Shown piece by piece: positions 34,442-43,434 of a DNA stretch of 64,000 bases. The first letter of the stretch is position 1. The number at the start of each line of letters is the position of its first letter. The DNA lies in NCBI GenBank assembly GCA_965226855.1, contig CBDDEE010000032.1:744001-808000 (forward strand), written 5' to 3'. The translations under genes were made by a program, and so were the position numbers. The DNA comes from JAUXJB01 sp965226855 (GTDB taxonomy: Bacteria; Myxococcota_A; UBA9160; SZUA-336). The notes under the pieces are model-generated. The model was not told the DNA's origin. It was given only the letters and a program-made list of their open reading frames with translations, and searched no databases.

Positions 34442-35355
34442 TCAGACTGACGGCTCTCTCCCCACCCGTTGAGGGATCATCTTGGTGACCATCGCGGCGA
34501 GCTCGGCACCCCAGTCTGTCTCCACGTCTTCTGCACTGCAGGCGCCGTGCTCGTGGAGCCACGCCAACAGGCGTCGATTCGGCCCCGTGAACGCGGGCCC
34601 GAAGAGCAGAGTGATCGCCACGTAGCCGTCGCGGCACGGCCACGTCAGCCGGATCGGCATCCCGGCCTTCAGTCCGCCCGCCATACGCTCGACCTTCAGG
34701 TCTGCGCGGTTCGGTGCCCTGAGCATGGCCGACAGGGCGGCCTGGGCCGACGACTGCTGCGCCGAAACGTCGATGTGCTGGCCTCGCCCGCTCTTGTGCC
34801 GCTCCTGTAGCGCGACCAGGGCCGCACCGGCAGCGTCGCCGCCCGCGTGAAGAAAAGCCTGGGGCACCGTGGTGCGCACGGGCGCGCGATCGTCGTCGCC
34901 CGCAAGCGAGTGCGCGCCGCTCGCCGCCCATACAGTCAGATCAGTCGCGGGCCAGTGCGCCTTTGGACCCGACTGGCCGAAAGGCGTGATCGACACGGCG
35001 ATCAGTCGCGGGTTGCGTTCCGAGAGCGTCGCGTAGTCGAGGCCGAGCGCGGCCATACGCCCAGGCTCGAAGGACTCGATCACGAAATCGGCCTCGGCGG
35101 CGAGTTCTAGACAGCGTTCGCGGCCGCCCGGCGTGTTCAGGTCGAGAGTGAGGCTCTGCCTGCCGCGCCCGTACGCCCACCACCAAAGACTGTCGTCCGG
35201 TTCACCACTGTCTCCTGCAGACGGCGCCTGGCGCCGGCCGCGCAGCCTCCCGGCGGCTCGATCGCGATCACCTCGGCACCGAGGTGGGCGAGCACGTAGC
35301 CACAGAAAATGCCGCGCTCGTCGGAGAGATCGACAACACGGTAGGACGAGAGCAT
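34442..35355 (-). pseudogene. CaiB/BaiF CoA-transferase family III, frameshifted
   Basis: The N-terminus MLSSYRVVDLSDERGIFCGY then LAHLGAEVIAIEPPGG is in one frame. The continuation LWWWAYGRGRQSLTLDLNTP, ADFVIESFEPGRMAALGLDY and AVSITPFGQSGP is in another, with a frameshift near 35245. The protein ends after about 300 residues, roughly 100 short of the usual length. Family members move CoA between carboxylic acids. Confidence 0.7.
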
Positions 35356-35422
35356 GGGACGCCAATCTGGTCACAGGTCCGGGGAAGATTCAAGAGCGGC
35401 GATGGCGCGCTATTCTTGGTCC

Positions 35423-35524
35423 ATGGCCAAGGATCAAAACAAGAAGCGCACTGCAAAGACGAACAAGCCCAAGCTCACGGCGAAGGAAAAGAAGCTCAAG
35501 AAGCTCGTCAAGAAGGGCAAGTAG
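35423..35524 (+). CDS. 33-residue lysine-rich protein
   Basis: The ATG opens MAKDQNKKRTAKTNKPKLTA then KEKKLKKLVKKGK. It is nearly one half Lys. Similar tiny lysine-rich proteins starting MAKD are found in related genomes as far as I recall. No ribosome binding site as strong as at 26434 is visible. A nucleic-acid-binding role is only a guess. Confidence 0.45.
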   Translation: MAKDQNKKRTAKTNKPKLTAKEKKLKKLVKKGK

Positions 35525-35592
35525 AGCCTCGAGCGCCGCGGAGTCCGGCTCTCGTGTAGTCTAGAAGCCGTCTTCAAGTCGGGAGGCTGGAA

Positions 35593-36375
35593 ATGTCGAG
35601 CTACGACACGATCCGCTACGAGGTTTCCGGAGGGCTCGCGCGTCTCACGCTGAACCGCCCCGATCAGCGCAATGGGATGACCAATCGCATGGTCCGGGAG
35701 ACGCACGCGGCTTTGACGGAGGCCGCCGCGGATCCCTCGCTCCGGGTGCTGCTGTTGACCGGGGAGGGCAGGTCGTTCTGCCCGGGGGCCGACCTGAACT
35801 GGGCCACCTCGGGAGAGCGCGACCCCGGGGACACGGCGGAGCCGCTGCACTTCCGCGTCCCGGTTCTGCTGCACCAAATGCCGGCGGTCACCGTGTCCGC
35901 GATCAACGGTGCGTGCGCGGGTGCGGGGTTGGGCTGGGCCTGCGGGTGTGACCTCCGGGTAGCGGCGCGTTCGGCGCGCTTCAACACCGCCTTCCAGAAC
36001 GTGGCGGTCGCGGGGGACATGGGTCTGCCCTGGAGCCTTCCCCGCCTCGTCGGAGCGGCGAAGGCGCGGGACCTATCCTTCCTGGCCGAGAAGTTCACCG
36101 CGGACGAGGCGCACGAGATGGGCCTCGTCGTGCGGGTTTGGGACGACGAGGTGTTTCGCAAGGAGGTCGACGAGCTGGTCGGCCGCCTCGAGGGCCGCTC
36201 GCCCGTCGCGCTCAAGTCCCTCAAGGCGCACTACGTCGCCGCCGAGCGCATGGACTTCGGCGACTACGTCGACCTCGAAACGGAGCACCATCGCCGCATC
36301 GCGGCCAGCGAGGACACGCAGGAGGCGTTCCGCGCCTTCCTGGAAAAGCGCGAGCCGCAGTTCCGGGGGCGTTAG
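35593..36375 (+). CDS. enoyl-CoA hydratase/isomerase (crotonase) family
   Basis: This 260-residue crotonase-fold enzyme acts on acyl-CoA thioesters. LTLNRPDQRNGMTNRM and GRSFCPGADLNW form the first oxyanion-hole region, and INGACAGAGLGWACGCDLRV the second. The catalytic Glu position of hydratases appears replaced (MGLPWSLPRLVG), so isomerase or other chemistry is possible. The ATG is preceded by GGGAGGCTGGAA. A broken CoA transferase lies upstream on the other strand. Confidence 0.88.
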   Translation: MSSYDTIRYEVSGGLARLTLNRPDQRNGMTNRMVRETHAALTEAAADPSLRVLLLTGEGRSFCPGADLNWATSGERDPGDTAEPLHFRVPVLLHQMPAVTVSAINGACAGAGLGWACGCDLRVAARSARFNTAFQNVAVAGDMGLPWSLPRLVGAAKARDLSFLAEKFTADEAHEMGLVVRVWDDEVFRKEVDELVGRLEGRSPVALKSLKAHYVAAERMDFGDYVDLETEHHRRIAASEDTQEAFRAFLEKREPQFRGR

Positions 36376-36489
36376 CCCAAGGGGGTCGCCGCGCTCGTAG
36401 CTTTTCTGTCCAGCGACGACGCGGCATTCATCAACGGCGCGACGATCACGATCGACGGCGTGATGACGACGGCGAGCGCACGGCTGTAG
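36376..36489 (+). pseudogene. SDR C-terminal fragment
   Basis: Directly after the crotonase stop and in the same frame the translation reads PKGVAALVAFLSSDDAAFIN then GATITIDGVMTTASARL. This is the typical end of an SDR. The rest of that gene is missing. Confidence 0.65.
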
Positions 36490-36853
36490 CCGCCGCGCCC
36501 GATGCGCACGGTGACCCCCCGCTCCCTCCAATGGTGATCCCGATGTCTCGAGAAACAAGCGAACACGGCAGCCCCGGGCGAGATGGCACGAATCAACGAG
36601 GGTTACTGCGCGAACGAACACGTCGTCTCCCCCACCACTTCGCGGGTCGGACGAGCTTCTGTTTCAGGTCACGGGATTTCAAGATGGTGTTCCGAAGTGT
36701 CATGTTTGCCCTCCTCCGATTCGGTTCTTTTGTAGTCTGCGACGCCTCATCGTGGTCCCCACCGCTGCCAATAAGTCGACGACTCCGAGCCCCCGAGCTT
36801 CCAGTGCGACTTCTGCTCGAATCCGCCGGACTCGCCGCGCGTCGGCCGAGCCC
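36490..36853. other. region upstream of the polyamine/PspA cluster
   Basis: It contains a possible 36-residue basic frame on the minus strand and otherwise no supported gene. The missing 5' part of the aminopropyltransferase gene should have been here. Confidence 0.4.
36593..36703 (-). CDS. 36-residue basic frame with strong ribosome binding site
   Basis: GGAGGAGGGCAAAC precedes the ATG. The product begins MTLRNTILKSRDLKQKLVRP and ends with many Arg residues. There is no family. The start signal is good but the frame may be chance. Confidence 0.3.
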   Translation of the reverse strand: MTLRNTILKSRDLKQKLVRPAKWWGRRRVRSRSNPR

Positions 36854-37381
36854 GGCCCGACCATTCGCGTCATGAACATCGATGCCGTCCGCTTTCTCGA
36901 GCAGGTGCCGGGCCTGTTCGATGTGATCCTGATCGACTTTCCGGACCCCAATGCGCCCGAGCTGTCCAAGCTTTACAGCCTGCAGTTCTACGAACTATTG
37001 CGCGCAAAGCTCGCGACCGACGGCGTTTTCGCTCAGCAATCGACCTCGCCCGTCCATGCGAGCGAGGCCTTCCTCTGCATCGGACGGACTCTGCGCGCAG
37101 CTGGACTGACGGCGGTGCCCTACCATGACAGTATCCCCTCGTTCGGCGAGTGGGGGTGGTGGATCGGCAGCCGCGACGACAGACGCAGCGAGGCACAGCT
37201 CCGGCAGAACATGCAGGATCTCGAACCGTTCTCCGTTCCGACTCGCTACCTCACCCCGGAGCTCGTGGGCGCGTCCCTGATCTTCGGGCGAGGTCAGCTC
37301 GAGACCGTCGAAACGTCCATCAACACCGTGACCCGAGACGCTGTCTATCGGTACTACCTGGAGGCGTGGCAACGACGATGA
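36854..37381 (+). pseudogene. spermidine synthase-like aminopropyltransferase, 3' part
   Basis: The frame shows IDAVRFLEQVPGLFDVILID, FPDPNAPELSKLYSLQFYEL and SIPSFGEWGWWIGS. These are the SAM-binding and catalytic half of spermidine synthase-like proteins of the long, membrane-anchored kind. The transmembrane N-terminal half and the first SAM motif are absent. Homology begins near 36854 without a proper start. It leads a same-strand cluster that contains SpeD, the enzyme supplying the aminopropyl donor. Confidence 0.65.
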
Positions 37382-37427
37382 AGACCCACGGAGCTCTCGC
37401 GGATTCCCATACCCAGGAGCAACTCGC

Positions 37428-38234
37428 ATGACGGAGAACACGCTCAAGGTGGTTTGCGTAGTGCTGGTCGTGTTCGTGGGAGCCTCGCTCTGGGGCTCTT
37501 GCTCCACGCCGGATCTGTACGACGTGAACGTGTCCAGCATCCAGATCCCGGCGGGGGCGAAAGAGGGTCTCGATCTTCGCGCCGTGGGCGAGCTCGTCAA
37601 GACTGCCAAGGACGCCGAAGAACTCGAGCGTCAGATCAACGACCGCTCGCGCGGGCTCAACAATCTCGATCTCGATAGCGACGGTGCCGTCGACTACATC
37701 TCGGTCGAGGAGTTCGGCGGCGGCGATTCGCGCGGGTTCATGCTGGTCGCCAAGCTGCAGGGCAATCAACAACAAGAGGTCGCAACGATCGACATCGAGA
37801 AGACGACGGAGTCGGAAGGCGACCTCGAGATTCGGGGCAACGAGCGCGTCTACGGCGCCAACCACTACCATCACAGCCACTTCGGCTTCGGCGACTACTT
37901 GATGATGCGGTGGCTCTTCAGCTCCCATTCCCTCTACCGCTCGCCCTTCTATTACGGTCGTTATCCCGGCTACTATCAGCGCCACTCGGTGGTCGCGCCT
38001 TCCAGCTACCGCGCGCGGACCGTCAGCGCCACGCGGAACTCGAGGCTGGCGCCGAGCACCCGCTCGCAGTTGTCGAGTAGCCACACAAGCCGGGTACAGA
38101 GCCAGAAGACATCTCTCCGCCAGGCCACGACCTCTCAGCGCTCGTTCCAGACTCGGTCGCGCGCGCAATCCACTCGGAGCGGAGGGTTCGGGCGACCATC
38201 GCGTTCGTCCGGTGGCTATCGCGGCGGAAAGTGA
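37428..38234 (+). CDS. lipoprotein with EF-hand-like motif and Ser/Arg/Gly-rich tail
   Basis: This 268-residue protein has an N-terminal hydrophobic segment (residues 7-22) with a possible lipobox at WGSC. LDLDSDGAVDYISVEE near residue 82 is an EF-hand-like calcium loop. DYLMMRWLFSSHS precedes Tyr-rich repeats, and a low-complexity Ser/Arg/Gly tail ends GGYRGGK. The last part is reminiscent in composition of E. coli YjfM, which belongs to the PspA-containing yjf operon. Probably periplasmic. It is 46 bases after the SpeE-like fragment and eight bases before the DUF350 gene. Confidence 0.7.
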   Translation: MTENTLKVVCVVLVVFVGASLWGSCSTPDLYDVNVSSIQIPAGAKEGLDLRAVGELVKTAKDAEELERQINDRSRGLNNLDLDSDGAVDYISVEEFGGGDSRGFMLVAKLQGNQQQEVATIDIEKTTESEGDLEIRGNERVYGANHYHHSHFGFGDYLMMRWLFSSHSLYRSPFYYGRYPGYYQRHSVVAPSSYRARTVSATRNSRLAPSTRSQLSSSHTSRVQSQKTSLRQATTSQRSFQTRSRAQSTRSGGFGRPSRSSGGYRGGK

Positions 38235-38241
38235 GGAATCG

Positions 38242-39139
38242 ATGTACGAGCTGGTGAGTAATGCGCTGGACGTGAGCGAAGTCGGGGAGCTCTTCGATCC
38301 CCATTCGTTGGTCTACCTGGTGACGATGCTGGGGATCTTTGTGATCGGCAAGTGGGTCTACGACCTGTTGACTCCGTACAAGCTGAACCAGCAGCTAGTC
38401 GAGGTGGACAATCGCGCGATCGCGGTGTCCTTTACGGGCTATCTGCTGGGGCTGGAGATCATCCTCGAGGGAGTCGTCGCTCAGGAGCCCTCGAGCCTGG
38501 CCACGGGATCCGTGCGGCGCGATCTGCTGCTGGACGTGGGCGACACGGTGCTCTGGGGCAGCATCGGAATCGTGCTCCTGCAGCTCGCGCGCTGGATCAA
38601 CGACAATGTGCTGCTCAGCTCCTTCTCGAATACGAAGGAGCTGGTGGAGGACCAGAATGTAGGTACGGGCGCCGTGGAGTTCGGATCGTTCGTAGGGTCC
38701 GCGCTGATCATCCGCGTCCTCCTCATGGGAGAGGGCGGTGGGATTCTCGCCGCGATCGTCGAGACGGTTCTCTATTTTCTGGCGGCGCAGGTGATCTTCG
38801 TGCTGTTCGGGAAGGTCTATCAGCTGGTCACTCGATACGACGTTCACCGTGAGATCGAGCAGGACAATGCCGCCGCCGGCGTCTCGCTGGGACTGAGCCT
38901 GATCGCGGTCTCCGTGCTGATCTCGAGTTATCTCTCGCGTTACGACCTTGCTCGGCCTGGCGGCGTGGTTCCTGATCGGGACGCTGCTCCTGCTCGGTTC
39001 TCGCTACCTCGTCGACAAGTTCCTGCTCCCCGGGCGGTTGCTCGAGGAGGAGGTGAGCACGGACCGGAACTGGGGAGCTGCGCTCATTGAAGGCGGCTCG
39101 GCCATCGCGCTCGCCGCGCTGATAGGGGCCAGCTTCTGA
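38242..39139 (+). pseudogene. DUF350 (YjfL-like) double-repeat membrane protein, frameshifted
   Basis: The ATG gives MYELVSNALDVSEVGELFDP and two DUF350 units, each with about four membrane helices. The frame continues to SSYLSRYD at 38945. A one-base shift is needed to continue LGLAAWFLIGTLLLLGSRYL and end IALAALIGASF at 39139. The uninterrupted protein would be about 298 residues. DUF350 proteins are often encoded beside PspA and polyamine genes. The shift may be a mutation, an error or recoding. Confidence 0.75.
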
Positions 39140-39149
39140 GGAGGATCAG

Positions 39150-39980
39150 ATGAGCCGCAATCCGAAGATCACTGAGGAACAGAAGCAGCGCTTCGCGTCG
39201 ATCTACGTGCTCGATCACATGATCAACACGCCGAAGACGTTCCCGCTCTTGCTGGAACGAAACGACGCGGACCTCGAGCCGATCCTTGAACATCTCCTCG
39301 TGAAGGAGTGCGTCGCGATCCACGACAAGGAGCGCTACGCGCCGACCGAGAAGGGTCGCGATGCGCTGCAGCTGTTCATGGCACGCTACAGTGAGTTCCT
39401 GCGCATTTTTGACATCTACTGCGGCGTGGATCTCGAGGCCGGAGAATTCGCCTTTGCCCGCTACTTTGAGCTCAAAGACGCACAGGAGTGGAAGGCGTAT
39501 CTGAGACAGGAGCGGTGGGACGATCTGCGCGTGGCCGCAGCCGAGTTCAAGAAGATCGATCCGGTCGAGATCGTGTTCATGAGCTTCATCAATGAGGGCA
39601 GGTTCGGGCGAGACGAGACCGGCTGGCAGTTCGATCTCCTCCTCGGCAGTGTCTGGGACGAGATCGCGCAGATCGTTGAGACTGCGGTTCGTGTCGACGA
39701 CCTCGGCTACGCCAGCAATGGGGGCATCGTGTCGGGCGAGGACGTGATTGGAGACGTGCTGGCGCAGGGCGCCAAGCTCCTGACCGACCTGCTCGACGAG
39801 GAGGAGCGCCGCTCGAGCGGCGGCTCGGACGGCGGCGGCCTCGCGCCCTCCCAAGTCGACCCGGACGAGGAAGAGTACGTGGAGCACGTGTGGGTAGAGC
39901 AATATCCGTCCGTGTACTACGAGCCGTACCACGACCCGTTCTACGTGAGTCCGCTCTGGCTGGCGGTTTTCCTGTTTTGA
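39150..39980 (+). CDS. unknown protein of the PspA/DUF350 cluster
   Basis: This 276-residue soluble protein lies ten bases after the DUF350 gene with AGGAGGATCAG as ribosome binding site. The N-terminal 70 residues look like a winged helix (DLEPILEHLLVKECVAIHDK then RYAPTEKGRDAL). The middle is helical. The C-terminus is acidic and then aromatic (YVEHVWVEQYPSVYYEPYHD). I do not know the family. Position suggests a cytoplasmic partner of the membrane proteins around it. Confidence 0.7.
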   Translation: MSRNPKITEEQKQRFASIYVLDHMINTPKTFPLLLERNDADLEPILEHLLVKECVAIHDKERYAPTEKGRDALQLFMARYSEFLRIFDIYCGVDLEAGEFAFARYFELKDAQEWKAYLRQERWDDLRVAAAEFKKIDPVEIVFMSFINEGRFGRDETGWQFDLLLGSVWDEIAQIVETAVRVDDLGYASNGGIVSGEDVIGDVLAQGAKLLTDLLDEEERRSSGGSDGGGLAPSQVDPDEEEYVEHVWVEQYPSVYYEPYHDPFYVSPLWLAVFLF

Positions 39981-39990
39981 GGCTCGGAGG

Positions 39991-40135
39991 ATGGTCCAAG
40001 TCATTCGATGGTTGCGCTCGCGTCACGTGCTCGGCCAGAGCCTGCCGCGGGTGCTCCTCGTCGTCATCCTGATGAACCTCGTGTTCGGGGCACTGTTCTA
40101 CGTGACCTAGCGAGAGGCCCAGCCTGGGCTCACGC
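39991..40135 (+). pseudogene. K+ channel pore region, interrupted and partly deleted
   Basis: An ATG with CGGAGG upstream opens MVQVIRWLRSRHVLGQSLPR then LLVVILMNLVFGALFYVT, a first channel helix. TAG at 40108-40110 stops it. The same frame then continues REAQPGLTLVDGLWWA, exactly the turret and pore-helix start of a two-helix K+ channel. The selectivity filter TVGYGD and the second helix are not readable in any frame before the RCK domain begins. Confidence 0.6.
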
Positions 40136-41044
40136 TTGTGGACGGTCTGTGGTGGGCGACATCGCGGGATACGACACCAAGAGGCGACCCGCGGCCGTCT
40201 GCGCATAGTATCCGTTGCCGAGACCGTGATTCATCGGCTCTCCGAGCACAGAAAGGGGCTTCTCGCCGTGGACATGCAGGACCATTTCGTCATCTGTAAT
40301 TGCCCGAACACCTACAAGGTGCGTCAGGTCGTCGCCGAGCTGCGTCACCATCGCGATCATGCGAAGCGGGAAGTCGTGCTCGTGAGCGACCGTTTTGAGG
40401 AGCTCCCCGACGAGCTCGACCAGCTCCACATCCGCTACATCCGTGGCAACGCGACGCGCGAAGAGGTGCTCGGCCGCGCGGCCGTGCTGAAGAGCGCGGG
40501 AGTCTTCGTGTTTGCAATCGATCCGACCGATCCCGGCAGTGACGCGGCGACGCTCGCGATCGGCCTCACGCTCTCGACATTGAGTCGCGAGGCGGGCGTA
40601 GATCTACGCGTGATCGTTCAGCTCGTCAGCAAGAAGAACGAGAGGATGATGCGCCGAGCGGGAGTCGACGGCATCGTGTTCGATGAGGGCGTCTCCGATT
40701 GCCTCATGGTCCAGGAGTTCTTGAACCCGGGCGTTCACGCCATCGTTCAGGAGGTGATCTCCAATCAGAGGGGGAGCCAGTTCTACATCCACGACACTAC
40801 GCTCGAGGGGCGACGGGTGAAGGAGCTGCAGCTGGCGGTGATCTCACATCCGACGAACCTGCAGCTGATCGGCATCATCAACGGTGACAAGATCGAGCTG
40901 AACCCCGACAAGAACCGGGTCATCCAACCGGGCGATCGTCTGATCGTGCTCGCAAATGAGCCGGAGGACTTTCCAGCACTGCAGGCCTCGCTGGATCAGT
41001 CGATCCAGTCCGAAGCGTCGAGCGGCCTGCCTAAAGGAGGATGA
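40136..41044 (+). CDS. RCK/TrkA domain protein, cytoplasmic part of a K+ channel
   Basis: This open frame of up to 302 residues carries the RCK N-domain from about residue 38 (HRKGLLAVDMQDHFVICNCP). A TrkA_C-like end follows (VISHPTNLQLIGIINGDKIE, then NRVIQPGDRLIVLANEPEDF). RCK domains bind ligands or cations and gate K+ channels. The native start is lost, since the front merges with a degraded pore. Its TGA is followed one base later by the YjfI-like gene. The domain could still be made as a free RCK protein. Confidence 0.75.
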   Translation: MWTVCGGRHRGIRHQEATRGRLRIVSVAETVIHRLSEHRKGLLAVDMQDHFVICNCPNTYKVRQVVAELRHHRDHAKREVVLVSDRFEELPDELDQLHIRYIRGNATREEVLGRAAVLKSAGVFVFAIDPTDPGSDAATLAIGLTLSTLSREAGVDLRVIVQLVSKKNERMMRRAGVDGIVFDEGVSDCLMVQEFLNPGVHAIVQEVISNQRGSQFYIHDTTLEGRRVKELQLAVISHPTNLQLIGIINGDKIELNPDKNRVIQPGDRLIVLANEPEDFPALQASLDQSIQSEASSGLPKGG

Positions 41045-41045
41045 A

Positions 41046-41462
41046 ATGGAAGAGATACCGATCCGATCGACCAAGAAGGCCAACCTGCTCGAGTTCCTGG
41101 AGCTTCGAGAGTTCTTGGTCGAGGAGCTGGGGGAGGGCATCTACAAGGTGACCCGAGACGATGAGCTGCCGGTATTCCTGCGCATCGGAGATGGCAACAT
41201 CTTCTTCGAGGTGGACCTCGGCAACATCGATGCGATCGCGAGTCAGGATCTCTACTTCCAGCTGCTCGATCTCAACACCGTGATCCTCCCCGTGAGCCTG
41301 GGTATCGACAGCTCGAACCGCGACGATCCGCGCCTGGTACTCGTGGAGCGGAGAGAGACCAGCGACCTCTGTGACGAGGAGCTTTTGTGCGTGTTCGATT
41401 CGCTCGAACTCGCGGTAGACCGGGCAGCAGAAGTACTCCAGGGCGCCGTAAGCGCGGCCTGA
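41046..41462 (+). CDS. yjfI: YjfI family (DUF2170) protein
   Basis: This 138-residue cytosolic protein starts at the ATG one base after the RCK gene stop, with AAAGGAGG upstream. It matches E. coli YjfI in layout: an N-terminal alpha/beta part (DDELPVFLRIGDGNIFFEVD), then LLDLNTVILPVSLGIDSSNR and a C-terminal helix. YjfI is encoded next to the PspA homologue YjfJ in E. coli, as here. Molecular function is unknown; a PspA-modulating role is inferred from context. Confidence 0.7.
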   Translation: MEEIPIRSTKKANLLEFLELREFLVEELGEGIYKVTRDDELPVFLRIGDGNIFFEVDLGNIDAIASQDLYFQLLDLNTVILPVSLGIDSSNRDDPRLVLVERRETSDLCDEELLCVFDSLELAVDRAAEVLQGAVSAA

Positions 41463-41476
41463 ACGGAGAGACGACC

Positions 41477-42163
41477 ATGAGCATTCTTTCGAGACTCTTC
41501 AAGATCGGGCAGGCAGCGACGCACACCGTCGTGGACAAGCTCGAGCGGCCGGAGCTGATGCTGGATCAGGCCATTCGCGACAAAGAAAAGCAGATCCGCG
41601 AGGCGAAGAAGGCGGTTCAGGGCTGTATCGCGACCGAGCGTCAAACCAAGGCAATGATGGAGCGGGAGCGCGTGCAACAACATGACTGGGAGAGCAAGGC
41701 CGAGGCCGCGCTCAAAGCCGGACGCGACGATCTGGCAGTCAAGGCCCTGAGCCGAGCTACCGAGCACGAGCAAAAGGTCAGCTCGATCGAAGCCAACTGG
41801 AGGGACCAGCGCAAGACGCTCGACAGCCTCAAGCAGGACATCACGAGTTTCGACGACCAGCTGGCAGAGTATCGGCGCAACAAGGACTTCATCATTGCCC
41901 AGAGCAAGGCCGCGGCGGTCAAGAAGTCCATCTACGAGGCGAAGGCGAAGATCTCGCAGAGCGGCGATGTCGACAACCTGATGGAGCGGCTCAAGGCCAA
42001 GGCCGAGCGCGCGCGCTATGAAGCCGAGGCGGCTCAGGAGCTCGCCGAGGCGCAGACGGGCGGCCGGCTCGAGGCGGAGTTCGCGGGCCTCGAGGCCAAG
42101 ACGAGCAGCACCGAGGTCCAGCAGAAGCTGGACGCGCTCAAGGCCAAGCTTGCGGAGGCCTAG
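41477..42163 (+). CDS. pspA: PspA/IM30 (YjfJ-like) membrane-stress protein
   Basis: This 228-residue, almost entirely coiled-coil protein begins MSILSRLFKIGQAATHTVVD, with an N-terminal amphipathic helix. The hairpin includes DLAVKALSRATEHEQKVSSI. Length equals the family norm. PspA/IM30 proteins form ESCRT-III-like assemblies that protect the inner membrane under stress. It starts 14 bases after yjfI. Its TAG stop belongs to the CTAG target site of an IS element, so the reading frame ends exactly as it would without the insertion. Confidence 0.9.
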   Translation: MSILSRLFKIGQAATHTVVDKLERPELMLDQAIRDKEKQIREAKKAVQGCIATERQTKAMMERERVQQHDWESKAEAALKAGRDDLAVKALSRATEHEQKVSSIEANWRDQRKTLDSLKQDITSFDDQLAEYRRNKDFIIAQSKAAAVKKSIYEAKAKISQSGDVDNLMERLKAKAERARYEAEAAQELAEAQTGGRLEAEFAGLEAKTSSTEVQQKLDALKAKLAEA

Positions 42164-43434
42164 CAGGCTGCTGAAAAACTCCTCATCGAAGGGTACCTTT
42201 GAGGGAAGCCCCAAGGGGGAGATGTGAGAGGACCGCAGACGCTCCAGGGTGGGATCTTCAGCTACGTATCGCTGGAGTCCCGGATTCCCGAGGACCATCC
42301 GCTTCGAGCGATCCGGCGACTGGTGGACGCGGCGCTGGAGCAGCTGTCGCGACGCTTCGATGGTATCTACGCCAAAGGGGTCGGCCGACCGTCGGTCCCG
42401 CCGGAGCAGCTGTTGCGGGCGCTGCTGTTGCAGGTGCTGTACACGATCCGGAGCGAGCGCCAGCTGATCGAGCAGATCGACTACAACCTGCTCTACCGCT
42501 GGTTCGTGGGCCTGGAGCTGGACGATGAGGTGTTCAGCGCGACGGTGTTCACCAAGAATCGGGAACGGCTGCTGAAGGGCGAGATCGCTCAGCATTTCTT
42601 CGAGGCGGTGCTGGCGCAGGCGGAGTCGGAGGGGTTGGTGTCATCGGAGCACTTCACGGTGGACGGGACGCTGATCGAGGCGTGGGCGAGCCAGAAGAGC
42701 TTCGTGCGCAAGGACGAGAAGCGCAGGGACGATGACGACCCGGGCAACCCGACGGTCAACTTCCGGGGCGAGAAGCGGAGCAACCAGACGCATGCGTCGA
42801 GGACGGATCCGGACGCCCGACTGGCGGGGATGAGGGGCCAGGGCGCGCGGCTCGCGTATCAGGGACACGTCGTGACGGAGAACCGCAACGGCCTGGTGGT
42901 GGCGGCGAAGCTCACTCAGGCGTCGGGGTATGCGGAGCGCGAAGCGGCTCTCGAGATGGTGCTGGGTCTGGGGGGCGCTCGCCGGATCACCCTGGCTGGA
43001 GACAAGGGCTACGACGCCAAGAGCTTTGTGCAGGCGCTTCGGGCCTGGAGCGTTACCCCGCACGTGGCACAGAACACGACGAACCGCCGAAGCGCGATCG
43101 ATCGAAGGACCACAGGACACCCGGGCTACGAGGTGAGCCAGCGCTTCCGCAAACGGGTGGAGGAGGTGTTTGGCTGGATGAAGACGGTGGGCTTGATGCG
43201 CAAGACCCGGCACCGGGGCACGGATCGGGTCGGCTGGGTCTTCACCTTCACTGCTGCGGCCTACAACCTGGTCCGTATCCGCAACCTGTTGGAGGCGACA
43301 TAGCTCATGATCCCGCAAGATCTACCCGTGCGACACCGAACCGGTTCGTACCGGGAACGGCGATCCCTCTCCCTGCTCGGCACGCCTCCCGTCAGAGGCG
43401 TCCCGCCCAACCCAGTCACTTTCTCCGCAGCCTG
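42164..43434 (+). mobile_element. IS5-family insertion sequence, copy 1
   Basis: This 1271-base element is flanked by CTAG at 42160-42163 and 43435-43438. Terminal inverted repeats are CAGGCTGCTGAAAAA on the left and CAGGCTGCGGAGAAA read inward from the right. CTAG fits the YTAR target of the IS5 group. One transposase gene fills it. A second copy of the same length lies inverted at 47736-49006. Confidence 0.92.
42224..43303 (+). CDS. IS5-family DDE transposase (copy 1)
   Basis: This 359-residue DDE transposase has a DUF772-type N-terminus (GVGRPSVPPEQLLRALLLQV). Catalytic positions are Asp in VDGTLIEAW, Asp in AGDKGYDAK and Glu in VEEVFGWMKTVG. Start is a GTG or the neighbouring codon giving MRGPQTLQGGIF, preceded by AAGGGGGAGAT. 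The translation is identical to copy 2, indicating very recent transposition. Confidence 0.92.
   Translation: MRGPQTLQGGIFSYVSLESRIPEDHPLRAIRRLVDAALEQLSRRFDGIYAKGVGRPSVPPEQLLRALLLQVLYTIRSERQLIEQIDYNLLYRWFVGLELDDEVFSATVFTKNRERLLKGEIAQHFFEAVLAQAESEGLVSSEHFTVDGTLIEAWASQKSFVRKDEKRRDDDDPGNPTVNFRGEKRSNQTHASRTDPDARLAGMRGQGARLAYQGHVVTENRNGLVVAAKLTQASGYAEREAALEMVLGLGGARRITLAGDKGYDAKSFVQALRAWSVTPHVAQNTTNRRSAIDRRTTGHPGYEVSQRFRKRVEEVFGWMKTVGLMRKTRHRGTDRVGWVFTFTAAAYNLVRIRNLLEAT

Noticed and set aside
41252..42595. 447-codon minus-strand open frame across pspA and the IS
   Set aside because: Spans the IS boundary and is antisense to two clear genes.
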